Shown here piece by piece: positions 8,754-17,597 of a stretch of 64,000 nucleotides of DNA. The DNA lies in contig JADKCV010000002.1 of the NCBI GenBank assembly GCA_016718655.1, positions 124,001-188,000 of the forward strand, read 5' to 3'. The stretch is from Flavobacteriales bacterium. GTDB lineage: Bacteria; Bacteroidota; Bacteroidia; Flavobacteriales_F; PHOS-HE28. Each line of letters begins with the position of its first letter. Position 1 is the stretch's first letter. Made by a program: the position numbers and the translations under genes. Below the pieces are notes generated by a model that was not told the origin of the DNA, searched no databases, and saw nothing but the letters and a program-made list of their open reading frames with translations.

Positions 8754-10061
8754 ATGGGAAGTTTCCGCATTGAAGGAGGTCGTCGCCTGAAAGGCACCCT
8801 CACCCCGCAGGGCGCCAAGAACGAGGCCTTGCAGATCCTATGTGCCGTGCTGCTCACCAGCGAACCGGTGGTGATCCGCAATGTGCCGGACATCGTGGAT
8901 GTGAACAAGCTCATCGACCTGCTCCGGCACATGGGCGTGGCCGTGGAACGGCTCAATGACAACGATTACCGGTTCGAGGCCAAGGACATCGACATCGAGT
9001 TCTTCCTACGTCCCGAGTTCAAACAGATGGGTGGCGGCTTGCGCGGAAGCGTGATGATCGTAGGCCCACTGTTGGCGCGTTTCGGTCGCGGATACATCCC
9101 CACCCCGGGCGGCGACAAGATCGGACGGCGTCGCCTGGACACCCACTTCATCGGTTTCCAACACCTGGGTGCCGAGTTCAACTACGATAGCAAGGAGGGA
9201 TTCTACCGTGTGGAGGCGCCCAAGCTCAAAGGCGCCTACATGTTGCTCGATGAACCCAGCGTGACCGGCACGGCCAACATCGTGATGGCCGCCGTGATGG
9301 CCGAAGGGCGCACCACCATCTACAACGCGGCCTGCGAACCCTACCTCCAGCAGCTCTGCCACATGCTCAATCGCATGGGCGCCAAGATCACCGGCATCGG
9401 CAGTAATCTGCTCCTCATCGACGGGGTCCAGGAGCTCGGAGGTACGGAGCACCGCATGCTGCCGGACATGATCGAGATCGGCAGTTTCATCGGGCTGGCC
9501 GCTATGACGCGGAGCGAGATCCTGATCAAGGACACCGGCTACGACCACCTCGGCTGCATACCCGATGTCTTCCGCCGCTTGGGTATCACGGTGATCCGAC
9601 AGGGCGACGATATCCTGGTGCCAGCCCACGATCACTACAAGATCAAGACCTTCATCGATGGTAGCATCATGACCATCAGCGATCATCCATGGCCGGGTCT
9701 CACTCCCGACCTGCTGAGCATCGTATTGGTGGTGGCCACCCAGGCCAAAGGCAGCGTGCTCATCCACCAGAAGATGTTCGAGAGCCGCCTGTTCTTCACG
9801 GACAAATTGATCGACATGGGCGCGCAGATCATCCTGTGCGACCCGCACCGGGTGGTGGTGAACGGCCACGATTTCCAGCAACCACTTCGGGCGATCCGCA
9901 TGACGAGCCCGGATATCCGTGCGGGGGTTGCACTACTGATCGCAGCGCTCAGTGCGGAGGGAACGAGCACCATCGAGAACATCGAACAGATCCAGCGCGG
10001 ATACCAGCACATCGACACCCGCTTGAACGCCTTGGGGGCCCGGATCGAGAAGATCGCCTGA
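8754..10061 (+). CDS. murA: UDP-N-acetylglucosamine 1-carboxyvinyltransferase MurA
   Basis: Catalyses the first committed step of peptidoglycan synthesis, enolpyruvyl transfer from phosphoenolpyruvate to UDP-GlcNAc, in the cytoplasm. The 435-residue length fits the family, with the start at 8754 (MGSFRIEGG) rather than the TTG at 8709. Lys22 (GAKNEA) is present. In the catalytic loop PTPGGDKIGRRRLDTHF the residue equivalent to E. coli Cys115 is Asp121. Enzymes with Asp here stay active but are not alkylated by fosfomycin. It probably forms an operon with the DUF4290 gene 120 nt upstream. Confidence 0.95.
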   Translation: MGSFRIEGGRRLKGTLTPQGAKNEALQILCAVLLTSEPVVIRNVPDIVDVNKLIDLLRHMGVAVERLNDNDYRFEAKDIDIEFFLRPEFKQMGGGLRGSVMIVGPLLARFGRGYIPTPGGDKIGRRRLDTHFIGFQHLGAEFNYDSKEGFYRVEAPKLKGAYMLLDEPSVTGTANIVMAAVMAEGRTTIYNAACEPYLQQLCHMLNRMGAKITGIGSNLLLIDGVQELGGTEHRMLPDMIEIGSFIGLAAMTRSEILIKDTGYDHLGCIPDVFRRLGITVIRQGDDILVPAHDHYKIKTFIDGSIMTISDHPWPGLTPDLLSIVLVVATQAKGSVLIHQKMFESRLFFTDKLIDMGAQIILCDPHRVVVNGHDFQQPLRAIRMTSPDIRAGVALLIAALSAEGTSTIENIEQIQRGYQHIDTRLNALGARIEKIA

Positions 10062-10113
10062 CGGGATCACGAGCGCGGCACGCATTTGGCAAGAGCCCTC
10101 CACACCTTCACCC

Positions 10114-10121
10114 TACTTTTG
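10114..10121 (+). promoter_or_regulatory. -7 promoter element TACTTTTG for the TlpA-like gene
   Basis: Exact TAnnTTTG match ending only 4 nt before the ATG at 10126. Transcription from it would start at or near that ATG, so the message is either leaderless or translated from an ATG at 10144 or 10153. TTTG at 10084-10087 is a possible -33 element with long spacing. Confidence 0.6.
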
Positions 10122-10125
10122 CACC

Positions 10126-10716
10126 ATGACCCTCCGCACCCTCATGTCCAAAATGCGCATCCTGACCGTGGCCGCTGTCGCTCTGCTCGCCATCTACGGC
10201 TTCACCTCCCGCTTGGAAAGATCGGCAGCGGATGTCACCGTCGCTGAAGGCGACACGAAGGTGGGCACGGGCATCGGCGACAAGGCACCCGAACTGGCCT
10301 TCATGAATGCCGATAGCTCCAAGGTGTTGAAACTATCCGAATTGCGTGGCAAATTCGTGCTCATCGACTTCTGGGCCAGTTGGTGCGGTCCTTGCCGCAA
10401 GGAGAACCCCAATGTGGTGGCCGCATATGACAAATACAGCCAAGCCAAATTCAAGAGCGGCAAAGGGTTCGAGGTGTACAGCGTAAGCTTGGACAAGAGC
10501 CGCGATGCCTGGCAGAAGGCCATTGCTCAGGATGGTCTGAAGTGGAAATGGCACGTGAGCGACCTCGCATTCTGGAATTCCAAAGGGGCGCAGTTGTATG
10601 GTGTCAATAGCATTCCCATGAGCTTCTTGATCAACCCCGAAGGTGTCATCATCGCCAAGAACCTGCGGGGTATGGCCCTGCACCAGGAGCTGGACAAGCA
10701 CGTGAAGAGCCTTTGA
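10126..10716 (+). CDS. TlpA/ResA-like thioredoxin-fold protein
   Basis: A 196-residue membrane-anchored or exported thiol-disulfide oxidoreductase. The N-terminal hydrophobic segment (ILTVAAVALLAIYGF) acts as anchor or signal, and the AhpC/TSA-type thioredoxin domain carries the redox motif WCGPC with Cys87 and Cys90 in the context FVLIDFWASWCGPCRKENP. The segment SIPMSFLINPEG supplies the conserved cis-proline. It probably reduces disulfides in periplasmic proteins such as apocytochromes, though the partner is unknown. The start is uncertain because the promoter sits almost on the first ATG. A strong terminator follows 20 nt after the stop. Confidence 0.85.
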   Translation: MTLRTLMSKMRILTVAAVALLAIYGFTSRLERSAADVTVAEGDTKVGTGIGDKAPELAFMNADSSKVLKLSELRGKFVLIDFWASWCGPCRKENPNVVAAYDKYSQAKFKSGKGFEVYSVSLDKSRDAWQKAIAQDGLKWKWHVSDLAFWNSKGAQLYGVNSIPMSFLINPEGVIIAKNLRGMALHQELDKHVKSL

Positions 10717-10735
10717 CCTTCGCAAGTCTACCGGA

Positions 10736-10770
10736 AGAGCCCTCGGAAACCCCGAGGGCTCTTTGCATTT
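10736..10770 (+). terminator. intrinsic terminator after the TlpA-like gene
   Basis: An 11-bp perfect stem (10736-10746 with 10752-10762) with a 5-nt loop, followed by TTGCATTT. Confidence 0.85.
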
Positions 10771-10848
10771 CAGGGGATGGTGGACAAGGTGTTGAAAAAT
10801 GGCGCTTGGCTTCACGGTGTGAAATGGATCCTCGATCGGTCCGTCGGC

Positions 10849-10856
10849 TACTTTCA
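10849..10856 (+). promoter_or_regulatory. -7-like element TACTTTCA for the M43 protease
   Basis: A TAnnTTTG-like element after the upstream terminator and 49 nt before the ATG at 10906. Confidence 0.4.
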
Positions 10857-10905
10857 CCGTGACGATCACCCCGGCATTGCCGGAACCACCAACACCAACC
10901 AACCC

Positions 10906-13488
10906 ATGACCGAACGTTCACGCTTTTGGAAGATGCTCCGCTGGGGCTCATTGATGCTTACGCTGCCCGGCGCCCTCGTGGCCCAAGGCCAGCGCAACTG
11001 CGGATCGATGGAATACCTGCAGCAGCAAGTGATGGCCGACCCCACCCGTGGCACGCGACTCGACCAGATCGACTCGCATACCGCCCTGTTCGAACACCTC
11101 CATGGTGATGAGGAACGCGCCGTGGTGACCATCCCGGTCGTGTTCCATGTGATCTATAACTCGACCGCCCAGAACATCAGCGATGCCAAACTGCTGGCAC
11201 AACTCCAGCAGTTGAACGATGACTTCGCCCGCTTGAACAGCGATGCCGGTCAAACCCCAAGTGTATTCACGGGCCTGGCTGCGAACACCGAAGTGCAGTT
11301 CTGTCTGGCCCAGCGCGACCCCAGCGGCAATGCCACCACGGGTATCGTTCGTCGCCAGACCACCGTGGCCAGCTTCAGCAGCAACGATGCGGTGAAGTTC
11401 ACGGCCCAGGGAGGAAGTGATGCCTGGCCACGTGACAGTTACCTGAACATCTGGGTGGCCAACCTGAGCGGCGGTCTGCTCGGATACGCCCAGTTCCCCG
11501 GTGGTGCAGCTGCCACGGACGGGGTCGTCGTCCTTTCCAGTTCCGTGGGAAGCATCGCCTCTCCGGGAACGGGTTCGCCGTTCAATCTGGGCCGCACCGC
11601 CACCCACGAAGTGGGCCACTGGCTCAACCTGCGCCACATCTGGGGCGATGCCAACTGCGGAAGCGACCTGGTCAGCGACACGCCGACACACAACACCTCC
11701 AACGGTGGCTGCCCCAGTTATCCTCATCTCAGCACCTGCTCCGGCACACCGGTGGAGATGACCATGAACTACATGGACTACACCGATGACAACTGCATGA
11801 ACATCTTCACCCTCGGGCAAAAGACCCGCATGCAAGCCCTGTTCGGAACGGGGGGCTCTCGCGTGGCGCTGTTGAACAGCTTGGGATGCACCCCACCCAG
11901 CGGTGGAGGAACCTGCACTGCCCCCCTGGGTACCGCGGCCGGCTCCATCACCACCAGTGGCGCCACCATCAGTTGGGCAACCGCAAGCGGCGCCCTGAGC
12001 TACGATGTGCAGTACAAGTTGGCCAGCGCAAGCACTTGGACGACCGTGAACACCACTGCGACCAGCACTGCGATCAGTGGACTGTCCGCCAATACCGCTT
12101 ACAACGCACAGGTGCGCACCAATTGCAGCGGAGCCTCTTCTGCTTACGCTGCGGCGATCACCTTCACCACACAGGCAGTGGGAGGCTGTCCGGATGTGCT
12201 GGAACCCAACAACAGCACGAGCGCTCCGGGTGATGTGACCCTTCCGATCAACTTGAACGCATTGATCGCGAGCGGTACGGATGCGGACTACTACCGTTTC
12301 ACGTTGGGAACCACCAGTAACCTGAGCATCGGATTGAGCAACCTGGCCGGTGACTACGACCTGCGCCTGCTGAATAGTACCGGCACCCAGTTGGCCATCA
12401 GCGAGAACGGAAGCACCACGGCGGAGAACATCTTTTATGCCAACGCCGCTGCAGGCACGTACTTGATCCACGTGTTCGGCTACAACGGTGCCTTCAGTGC
12501 TACCCAGTGCTACGCGCTCACCGCCTCGGCTGCAACGGTTGCCACTTGCGGCGTGCCCACTGGCCTCGCGGCATCGGCGATCACCACCAGCGGTTCCACC
12601 CTCAGCTGGGGCGCTGTGAGCGGTGCCACCACCTACAACTTTCAGTACAAGCTGGCCACCGCCACCACGTGGACCACCGTGAGCGGGACCGCAACGAGCC
12701 AAGTGCTCAGTGGCCTGGCTGCCGGTAGTGCATACAACGCACAAGTGCAGGCCGTTTGTGCCAGTGGCAGCTCGGCGTACAGCGGCGCCATCACCTTCAC
12801 CACCACCTCGACCGGCGGAGGATGCACCGATACCTGGGAGAGCAACAACACAAGCGGAACTGCCAAGCTCATTGCGGTCAACACCAACATCCAAGGAACT
12901 ATCGGCACGAGCACGGACAGTGATTGGTACCGCTTCAGCAATACCACCTCGGCACGGCGCATCCGCATCGACCTCACCAACCTTCCTGCCGACTATGATG
13001 TACGACTCTACCGAGGTACCAGCACGCAGGTAGGCATCGGCCAGAACGGGGGTACGACCAGTGAGGCCATCATCCTGAACACGACCACCGTCGCCACCTA
13101 TTACATCCGTGTCTACGGCTACAATGGCGCGTTCAATGCCAGCAGTTGCTACACCTTGCGTGCAAGCATCAGCGGAACCAACTTCCGTGAGGATGGCAGT
13201 GCCGTGGAGGAGGAGATCACATTGGAACCTGCCACAGGGCTCATGAACCTCTACCCCAATCCCGCCAACGACAAGGTGATGCTCGACTACCTGGCCACAC
13301 AAGCCGGGCAGGTGGAAGTGACCGTTTTCGATGGTATGGGCCGTGCTGTGCTACGCACCCAACTTGCCGTGAGCCCGGGCGCCACGACTTTAGGACTACC
13401 GCTCGCAGGCCTTTCCAAAGGCGTGTACGTGTTGAACCTGGTCGACGGTGACCAACAGTACCAACAGCGCTTCGTTATCGAACCCTGA
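10906..13488 (+). CDS. secreted M43-family metalloprotease with FN3/PPC repeats and T9SS tail
   Basis: 860 residues. The order is signal peptide (ending ALVAQG), zinc protease domain with HEVGHWLNLRH at 234-244 and the Met-turn MNYMDY at 287, fibronectin III-like domain (about 335-425), pre-peptidase-like PPC domain (427-545), second FN3 (545-637), second PPC (639-757), and a T9SS sorting domain from LYPNPANDKVML (about 780) to QQRFVIEP. It belongs to the pappalysin/cytophagalysin group and is likely an extracellular protease for nutrient acquisition. The two FN3-PPC pairs look like an internal duplication. The start at 10906 has a convincing signal peptide; the frame extends 43 codons upstream without one. 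Confidence 0.9.
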   Translation: MTERSRFWKMLRWGSLMLTLPGALVAQGQRNCGSMEYLQQQVMADPTRGTRLDQIDSHTALFEHLHGDEERAVVTIPVVFHVIYNSTAQNISDAKLLAQLQQLNDDFARLNSDAGQTPSVFTGLAANTEVQFCLAQRDPSGNATTGIVRRQTTVASFSSNDAVKFTAQGGSDAWPRDSYLNIWVANLSGGLLGYAQFPGGAAATDGVVVLSSSVGSIASPGTGSPFNLGRTATHEVGHWLNLRHIWGDANCGSDLVSDTPTHNTSNGGCPSYPHLSTCSGTPVEMTMNYMDYTDDNCMNIFTLGQKTRMQALFGTGGSRVALLNSLGCTPPSGGGTCTAPLGTAAGSITTSGATISWATASGALSYDVQYKLASASTWTTVNTTATSTAISGLSANTAYNAQVRTNCSGASSAYAAAITFTTQAVGGCPDVLEPNNSTSAPGDVTLPINLNALIASGTDADYYRFTLGTTSNLSIGLSNLAGDYDLRLLNSTGTQLAISENGSTTAENIFYANAAAGTYLIHVFGYNGAFSATQCYALTASAATVATCGVPTGLAASAITTSGSTLSWGAVSGATTYNFQYKLATATTWTTVSGTATSQVLSGLAAGSAYNAQVQAVCASGSSAYSGAITFTTTSTGGGCTDTWESNNTSGTAKLIAVNTNIQGTIGTSTDSDWYRFSNTTSARRIRIDLTNLPADYDVRLYRGTSTQVGIGQNGGTTSEAIILNTTTVATYYIRVYGYNGAFNASSCYTLRASISGTNFREDGSAVEEEITLEPATGLMNLYPNPANDKVMLDYLATQAGQVEVTVFDGMGRAVLRTQLAVSPGATTLGLPLAGLSKGVYVLNLVDGDQQYQQRFVIEP
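11911..13180 (+). repeat. internal duplication of an FN3-PPC module within the protease gene
   Basis: The module at about 11911-12540 and that at 12541-13180 encode alignable proteins: both hold SITTSG/AITTSG, a YKLA.ATWTTV core, AYNAQV, then EPNNS/ESNNTS, DYDLRL/DYDVRL and YGYNGAF. Similarity is clear in protein and weaker in DNA. Confidence 0.75.
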
Positions 13489-13505
13489 CCCACTGCACCG
13501 CATCG

Positions 13506-13536
13506 AAAAAAGCCCTCGGAGCCCGAGGGCTTTTTT
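13506..13536 (+). terminator. strong intrinsic terminator after the M43 protease
   Basis: A perfect 14-bp A-tract/GC/T-tract palindrome: AAAAAAGCCCTCGG at 13506-13519, loop AGC, then the complement ending in TTTTTT. It is symmetrical, so it can act in both directions. Confidence 0.9.
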
Positions 13537-13630
13537 CATGTCCATCATCGGCCATCCACTGCCAAAAAGTCCCCGACCTTCGCGCCGCCGTCCGAGGAAA
13601 TGGCTTGGCACCCTACTTGACCTATACCCC

Positions 13631-14281
13631 ATGTTCTTCAAAAAGCGACCAAAGACCATGTCCGAGCGACCCAACGTCAGTACGGAGACAGCCGCCGCTG
13701 ACAAAGCGACCGAAAATGCCACTTCAGCCAGTGACGCGAACCCATTGGCAGCTGCAAGTGAGGCTGCCGCTGAGCATGTGATGCACGATGCCGAGTCCGA
13801 TGGCCGGGAGGATGTGAGCGACCTGGACGCTCAATTGATGGCTGCCAAAGCGGAAGTTGCCGAATTGCATGACCGCTGGCTTCGCTTGAATGCCGACTTC
13901 GACAATTTCCGCAAACGCACTGCCAAGGAGAAGTTGGAATTGCTCCATTTCGCTGGGGAGAACAGCTTGAAGAACTTCATCCCCGTGGTGGACGATATGG
14001 AGCGCGCGATCGTCAATAACGCCAACACCGATGACCTTGCCGTGGTGAAGGAGGGCTTCCACCTGATCCATACCAAGTTGATGCATATCCTGGGCAGCCA
14101 AGGTGTGAAACCCATGGAACATGCAATGGGCAAGGCCTTCGACACGGACCGCCACGAAGCGATCACCAAAGCCCCTGCGCCAAGCCCGGACCTGAAAGGA
14201 AAGGTGATCGACGTGATCGAGAACGGCTACACCCTGCACGACAAGGTCATCCGCTACGCCAAGGTGGTGGTGGGCGAATAA
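13631..14281 (+). CDS. grpE: GrpE nucleotide exchange factor
   Basis: Releases ADP from DnaK in the Hsp70 cycle. The N-terminal region is acidic and Ala-rich, followed by a long coiled coil (DLDAQLMAAKAEVAELHDRWLRLNADFDNFRKRTAKEK) and the C-terminal beta domain with the GrpE signature around GFHLIHTKLMHILGSQGVKPM and HEAITKAPAPSPDLKGKVIDVIENGYTLHDKVIRYAKVVV. The frame is open back to 13448, but that part contains the preceding terminator, so the true start is 13631 or the ATG at 13658 (MSERPNV). It forms an operon with dnaJ, 45 nt downstream. dnaK is not in the window. Confidence 0.92.
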   Translation: MFFKKRPKTMSERPNVSTETAAADKATENATSASDANPLAAASEAAAEHVMHDAESDGREDVSDLDAQLMAAKAEVAELHDRWLRLNADFDNFRKRTAKEKLELLHFAGENSLKNFIPVVDDMERAIVNNANTDDLAVVKEGFHLIHTKLMHILGSQGVKPMEHAMGKAFDTDRHEAITKAPAPSPDLKGKVIDVIENGYTLHDKVIRYAKVVVGE

Positions 14282-14326
14282 GCACCATGTCCGCACCGAA
14301 CGCTTCTTGGCAGTAGATCAGCCCTT

Positions 14327-15457
14327 ATGAGCAAACGAGATCCATACGAGGTTCTGGGAGTGGCCCGCAACGCGTCGCCCGAGGAGATCAAGAAGGCCTA
14401 CCGCAAATTGGCCATCAAGTTCCACCCGGACAAGAACCCCGGGGACAAAGCGGCCGAGGAGAAATTCAAGGAAGCGGCCAGTGCTTATGAGATCCTGAGC
14501 GATACTGACAAGAAGGCCCGATACGACCGCTTCGGCCATGCCGGACAAGGCATGGGGGGAGGTGGAGGATTCCAGGGTGGAGGCATGAACATGGAGGACA
14601 TCTTCTCCCAATTCGGCGACATTTTCGGCGGGGGGGGCTTCGGGGGGGCCTTCGGTGGCGGCTTCGGCAGCCAACGCGGTGGACGGAACGTCAAAGGAAG
14701 CAACCTGCGCGTGCGGCTCAAGCTGACCCTTGAGGAGATCGCCCAAGGGGTCGAGCGCAAGATCAAGGTGACCAAGCTGGTGCGTGCCAAAGGCAGCGAA
14801 TACGGGACCTGTGGCACCTGCGGCGGCAACGGTCAAGTGCGCAGGGTGCAGAGCACATTCCTGGGCCAAATGCAAACGGTGACCACGTGCCCCACGTGTA
14901 GCGGTGTGGGCCAGACCGTGAGCAAGCGCGGAGCGGGTAGCGATGAGAACGGACTAACGCGCGAAGAGGTCGTGGTGCCGATCCGGATCCCGGCAGGCGT
15001 GGAAGAGGGTATGCAATTGAATATCAGTGGCATGGGCAACGAGGCTCCTGCCGGAGGTGTCCCTGGGGACTTGCTTGTGGTGATCGAAGAAGAGCAGCAT
15101 CCTGAACTGCGCCGTGACGGACAGAACCTGCACCACGAGGTGTTCATCAGCATGGTGGATGCGGCGCTCGGTGCCCAGGTGGAGGTGCCCATTGTAGGTG
15201 GTAAGGCCAAGGTGAAGGTGGAGCCCGGCACCCAGAGCAACCACGTGCTGCGCCTCAAGGGGAAGGGATTACCCAGCCTCAATCACCACGGCCATGGCGA
15301 CCTTTTCGTGCACGTTGCCGTTTGGACCCCCACCGACCTCAGCAAGGAGGAACGCACCACATTGGAACGCCTGCGCGAAAGCCCTGGCTTCCATCCTCGC
15401 CCGACCGCCAAGGACAAGGGGTTCTTCGAGCGTGTCAAGGACATGTTCGGGCACTAG
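14327..15457 (+). CDS. dnaJ: DnaJ co-chaperone with only two CxxCxGxG repeats
   Basis: 376 residues. J domain with HPD at 33-35, a Gly/Phe-rich linker (about 75-120), then the C-terminal substrate-binding domains. Canonical DnaJ has four CxxCxGxG motifs forming two zinc sites. Here only two are present (Cys162/165 in CGTCGGNG and Cys188/191 in CPTCSGVG), corresponding to repeats 2 and 3; the places of repeats 1 and 4 have no cysteine. It therefore probably binds one zinc. It stimulates DnaK ATPase and delivers unfolded clients. It follows grpE in an operon and converges on a YegP-like gene with a 12-nt gap. Confidence 0.93.
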   Translation: MSKRDPYEVLGVARNASPEEIKKAYRKLAIKFHPDKNPGDKAAEEKFKEAASAYEILSDTDKKARYDRFGHAGQGMGGGGGFQGGGMNMEDIFSQFGDIFGGGGFGGAFGGGFGSQRGGRNVKGSNLRVRLKLTLEEIAQGVERKIKVTKLVRAKGSEYGTCGTCGGNGQVRRVQSTFLGQMQTVTTCPTCSGVGQTVSKRGAGSDENGLTREEVVVPIRIPAGVEEGMQLNISGMGNEAPAGGVPGDLLVVIEEEQHPELRRDGQNLHHEVFISMVDAALGAQVEVPIVGGKAKVKVEPGTQSNHVLRLKGKGLPSLNHHGHGDLFVHVAVWTPTDLSKEERTTLERLRESPGFHPRPTAKDKGFFERVKDMFGH

Positions 15458-15469
15458 GTCGGTCCGTTC

Positions 15470-15805
15470 TCATTCGTTCAGCACCCCTGCGTCGGCAGCG
15501 TTCAAGCGCACCGAAAGGATACCATTCTCCATGGACCGGGCATCGGCGTACATCTGGCTGGTACCGATCACCTCGCCGTTGGCGGCCTTCAGGTTGAAGT
15601 GGTATCGGCCATCCGCAGCAATGGTGCGCTCGAAGAAGCGGTCCTCCGCACAGTGACGCTGCACACTCGCGATGCCCTTGAGGCAATTGTCCCGGCGTAC
15701 ATAACCCTCGCTGCTCAGGATCACCTGTCCATTGGAGGCTACGAGGTTGAACCGGAATTCCCCGGCCTTGTCGATCTTGATGTGGAAGTTCGCCATGGCC
15801 ATCAT
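15470..15805 (-). CDS. YegP/DUF1508-type small protein
   Basis: About 111 residues (108 if the ATG at 15796, MANFHIKID, is used) made of two tandem copies of the DUF1508 motif: FHIKIDKAGEFRFNLVASNGQVILSSEGY and, later, RTIAADGRYHFNLKAANGEVIGTSQMY. Proteins of this type are small, cytoplasmic and widespread in proteobacteria and Bacteroidota; their function is not established. The two-repeat length fits the family. It is convergent with dnaJ and divergent from the adenine deaminase gene. Confidence 0.85.
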   Translation of the reverse strand: MMAMANFHIKIDKAGEFRFNLVASNGQVILSSEGYVRRDNCLKGIASVQRHCAEDRFFERTIAADGRYHFNLKAANGEVIGTSQMYADARSMENGILSVRLNAADAGVLNE

Positions 15806-15894
15806 CCCGTATCGGGACGTGAAGATGCAATGAGCGCCCGGGATCCGAACTGACAGTGGTCAGCCCCGTCCTTCTGCGTTGTCCCGAGCCCGGC

Positions 15895-15902
15895 TACCTT
15901 CG
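15895..15902 (+). promoter_or_regulatory. -7-like element TACCTTCG for ade
   Basis: TAnnTTCG ending 6 nt before the ATG at 15909, so the transcript is probably leaderless or nearly so. Confidence 0.5.
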
Positions 15903-15908
15903 GCCCGC

Positions 15909-17585
15909 ATGTCGGAACAGCACATCGTCGGGAACCTGGTCGATATCGATGCGCGCCGCATCCTTCCTGCGGAAGTGACGATCCAGGAAGGTCGGATCAC
16001 GTCCATACGTGAAATCGACCATGCCGTGGATGGGTTCCTGTTACCAGGATTCATCGACGCTCACGTTCACGTAGAGAGCTCCATGCTCATTCCGAGCGAG
16101 TTCGCCCGCTTGGCAGTGACCCATGGTACCGTGGCCACCATCAGTGACCCCCACGAGATCGCCAATGTGCTGGGTGTTGAAGGGGTGGAATTCATGATCG
16201 CCAACGGGCGGCAAGTTCCCTTCCACTTCTTTTTCGGTGCACCCAGTTGCGTACCTGCCACGCTCTTCGAAACGGCAGGGGCCAGGATCGATGATGAGGC
16301 CGTCGGTCGACTATTGGAACGCCCTGAGATCGTGTACTTGAGCGAAGTGATGGACTTCCCCGGCGTGATCAATCGCGACCCGGGATTGATGGCCAAGCTC
16401 GCCCACGCACAGCGGTTGGGCAAGGTCATCGATGGACATGCTCCGGGGCTGCGCGGGGAAGCCGCAACGCGATACATCCGGGGTGGGATATCCGAGGGGC
16501 CGGTGGTGATCTCCACAGACCATGAGTGCTTCACGTTGGACGAAGCGTTGGACAAACTCCAGGCAGGCATGATGATCAGCATCCGTGAAGGCAGTGCTGC
16601 GCGAAATCTGGATGCCTTGATGCCCTTGCTGAGCTCCCATCCTGATCGCGTGATGCTGTGTTGCGATGACACCCACCCGGACAGCTTGGTGAATGGCCAC
16701 ATCAACCTCCTGTGCGCCAGGGCGGTATCTTCCGGGGCAGAACTCTTTGATGTGTTACAAGCCGCCTGTCTGAACCCGATCCGACACTACCGGCTTCCAG
16801 TTGGCCGACTCCATGTTGGAGACCCTGCGGACCTGATCCAGGTGAAGGACCTGCGCGGTTTTGAGGTGACCCGGACCTGGATAGGGGGAGAATTGGTGGC
16901 GGAACACGGCCGTGCGTGCTTTCCCAGCGTGACCTCAGCCAGGCCCAACCACTTTGCATGTACCTCGAAGACCCCCGACCAGTTCCAGGTGATGGCCTCT
17001 TCCGACCTGATCGCGGTCATCGAAGCCATCGACGGTCAATTGATCACGCACAAACGCTGGATGCTTGGAAAGGTGGAAGGCGACCACCTTGTGCCCGATA
17101 TCGAGCAGGACATCCTGAAGATCGCCGTGGTGAACCGCTATCGGGATGCCCCGGTAGCGGTTGGCTGGATCCGGAACATCGGGTTGGTACGTGGTGCAAT
17201 TGCCAGTTGTGTTGCCCACGACAGCCATAACATCGTTGCCGTAGGCACGAACGACACCGACCTTTGCAGGGCCATCAACCTCATCATCGCCCATTCGGGT
17301 GGGATCAGTGTGGTGGAGGGGTCCAAGGAGGAGATCCTCCCCCTACCTGTGGCCGGGATCATGTCCGACAGGGACGCATACGAAGTTGCTGGGGCATATG
17401 CGGAACTCGACCGCGCAGCCAAAGCATTGGGAAGTCCCTTGCGCGCCCCGTTCATGACTCTCAGCTTCATGGCACTCTTGGTCATCCCTCATCTTAAAAT
17501 GAGCGATCTTGGCTTGTTCGATGGAGATGAGGGTCGATTGATGGACCTTTCAATGGGCCGTTCCGGGCCGGGACAAGGCGTATGA
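15909..17585 (+). CDS. ade: adenine deaminase (amidohydrolase family)
   Basis: Converts adenine to hypoxanthine and ammonia in purine salvage. 558 residues with the amidohydrolase metal site AHVHVESSM following LPGFID, then HGTVATISDPHEIANVLG, IDGHAPGLRG and ISTDHECFTLDEA, all diagnostic of Ade rather than of other urease-superfamily enzymes. The C-terminal domain with the SVVEGSKEEILPLPVAGIMSD segment is also present. The start at 15909 is chosen because the family begins near here and a -7 element lies just before it; the frame opens at 15879. It stands alone, with a small lipoprotein gene after it. Confidence 0.92.
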   Translation: MSEQHIVGNLVDIDARRILPAEVTIQEGRITSIREIDHAVDGFLLPGFIDAHVHVESSMLIPSEFARLAVTHGTVATISDPHEIANVLGVEGVEFMIANGRQVPFHFFFGAPSCVPATLFETAGARIDDEAVGRLLERPEIVYLSEVMDFPGVINRDPGLMAKLAHAQRLGKVIDGHAPGLRGEAATRYIRGGISEGPVVISTDHECFTLDEALDKLQAGMMISIREGSAARNLDALMPLLSSHPDRVMLCCDDTHPDSLVNGHINLLCARAVSSGAELFDVLQAACLNPIRHYRLPVGRLHVGDPADLIQVKDLRGFEVTRTWIGGELVAEHGRACFPSVTSARPNHFACTSKTPDQFQVMASSDLIAVIEAIDGQLITHKRWMLGKVEGDHLVPDIEQDILKIAVVNRYRDAPVAVGWIRNIGLVRGAIASCVAHDSHNIVAVGTNDTDLCRAINLIIAHSGGISVVEGSKEEILPLPVAGIMSDRDAYEVAGAYAELDRAAKALGSPLRAPFMTLSFMALLVIPHLKMSDLGLFDGDEGRLMDLSMGRSGPGQGV

Positions 17586-17597
17586 CCCTTCGGGGTC

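Noticed and set aside
10948..13302. A 784-codon open frame on the minus strand opposite the M43 protease
   Set aside because: It is fully antisense to a well-supported gene with signal peptide, zinc motif and T9SS tail. G+C-rich codon use often leaves the opposite strand open. The translation has no recognisable domain.
13448..13630. Longer GrpE starting at 13448
   Set aside because: It would include the strong terminator at 13506-13536 and overlap the end of the protease gene; the extra residues do not resemble GrpE.
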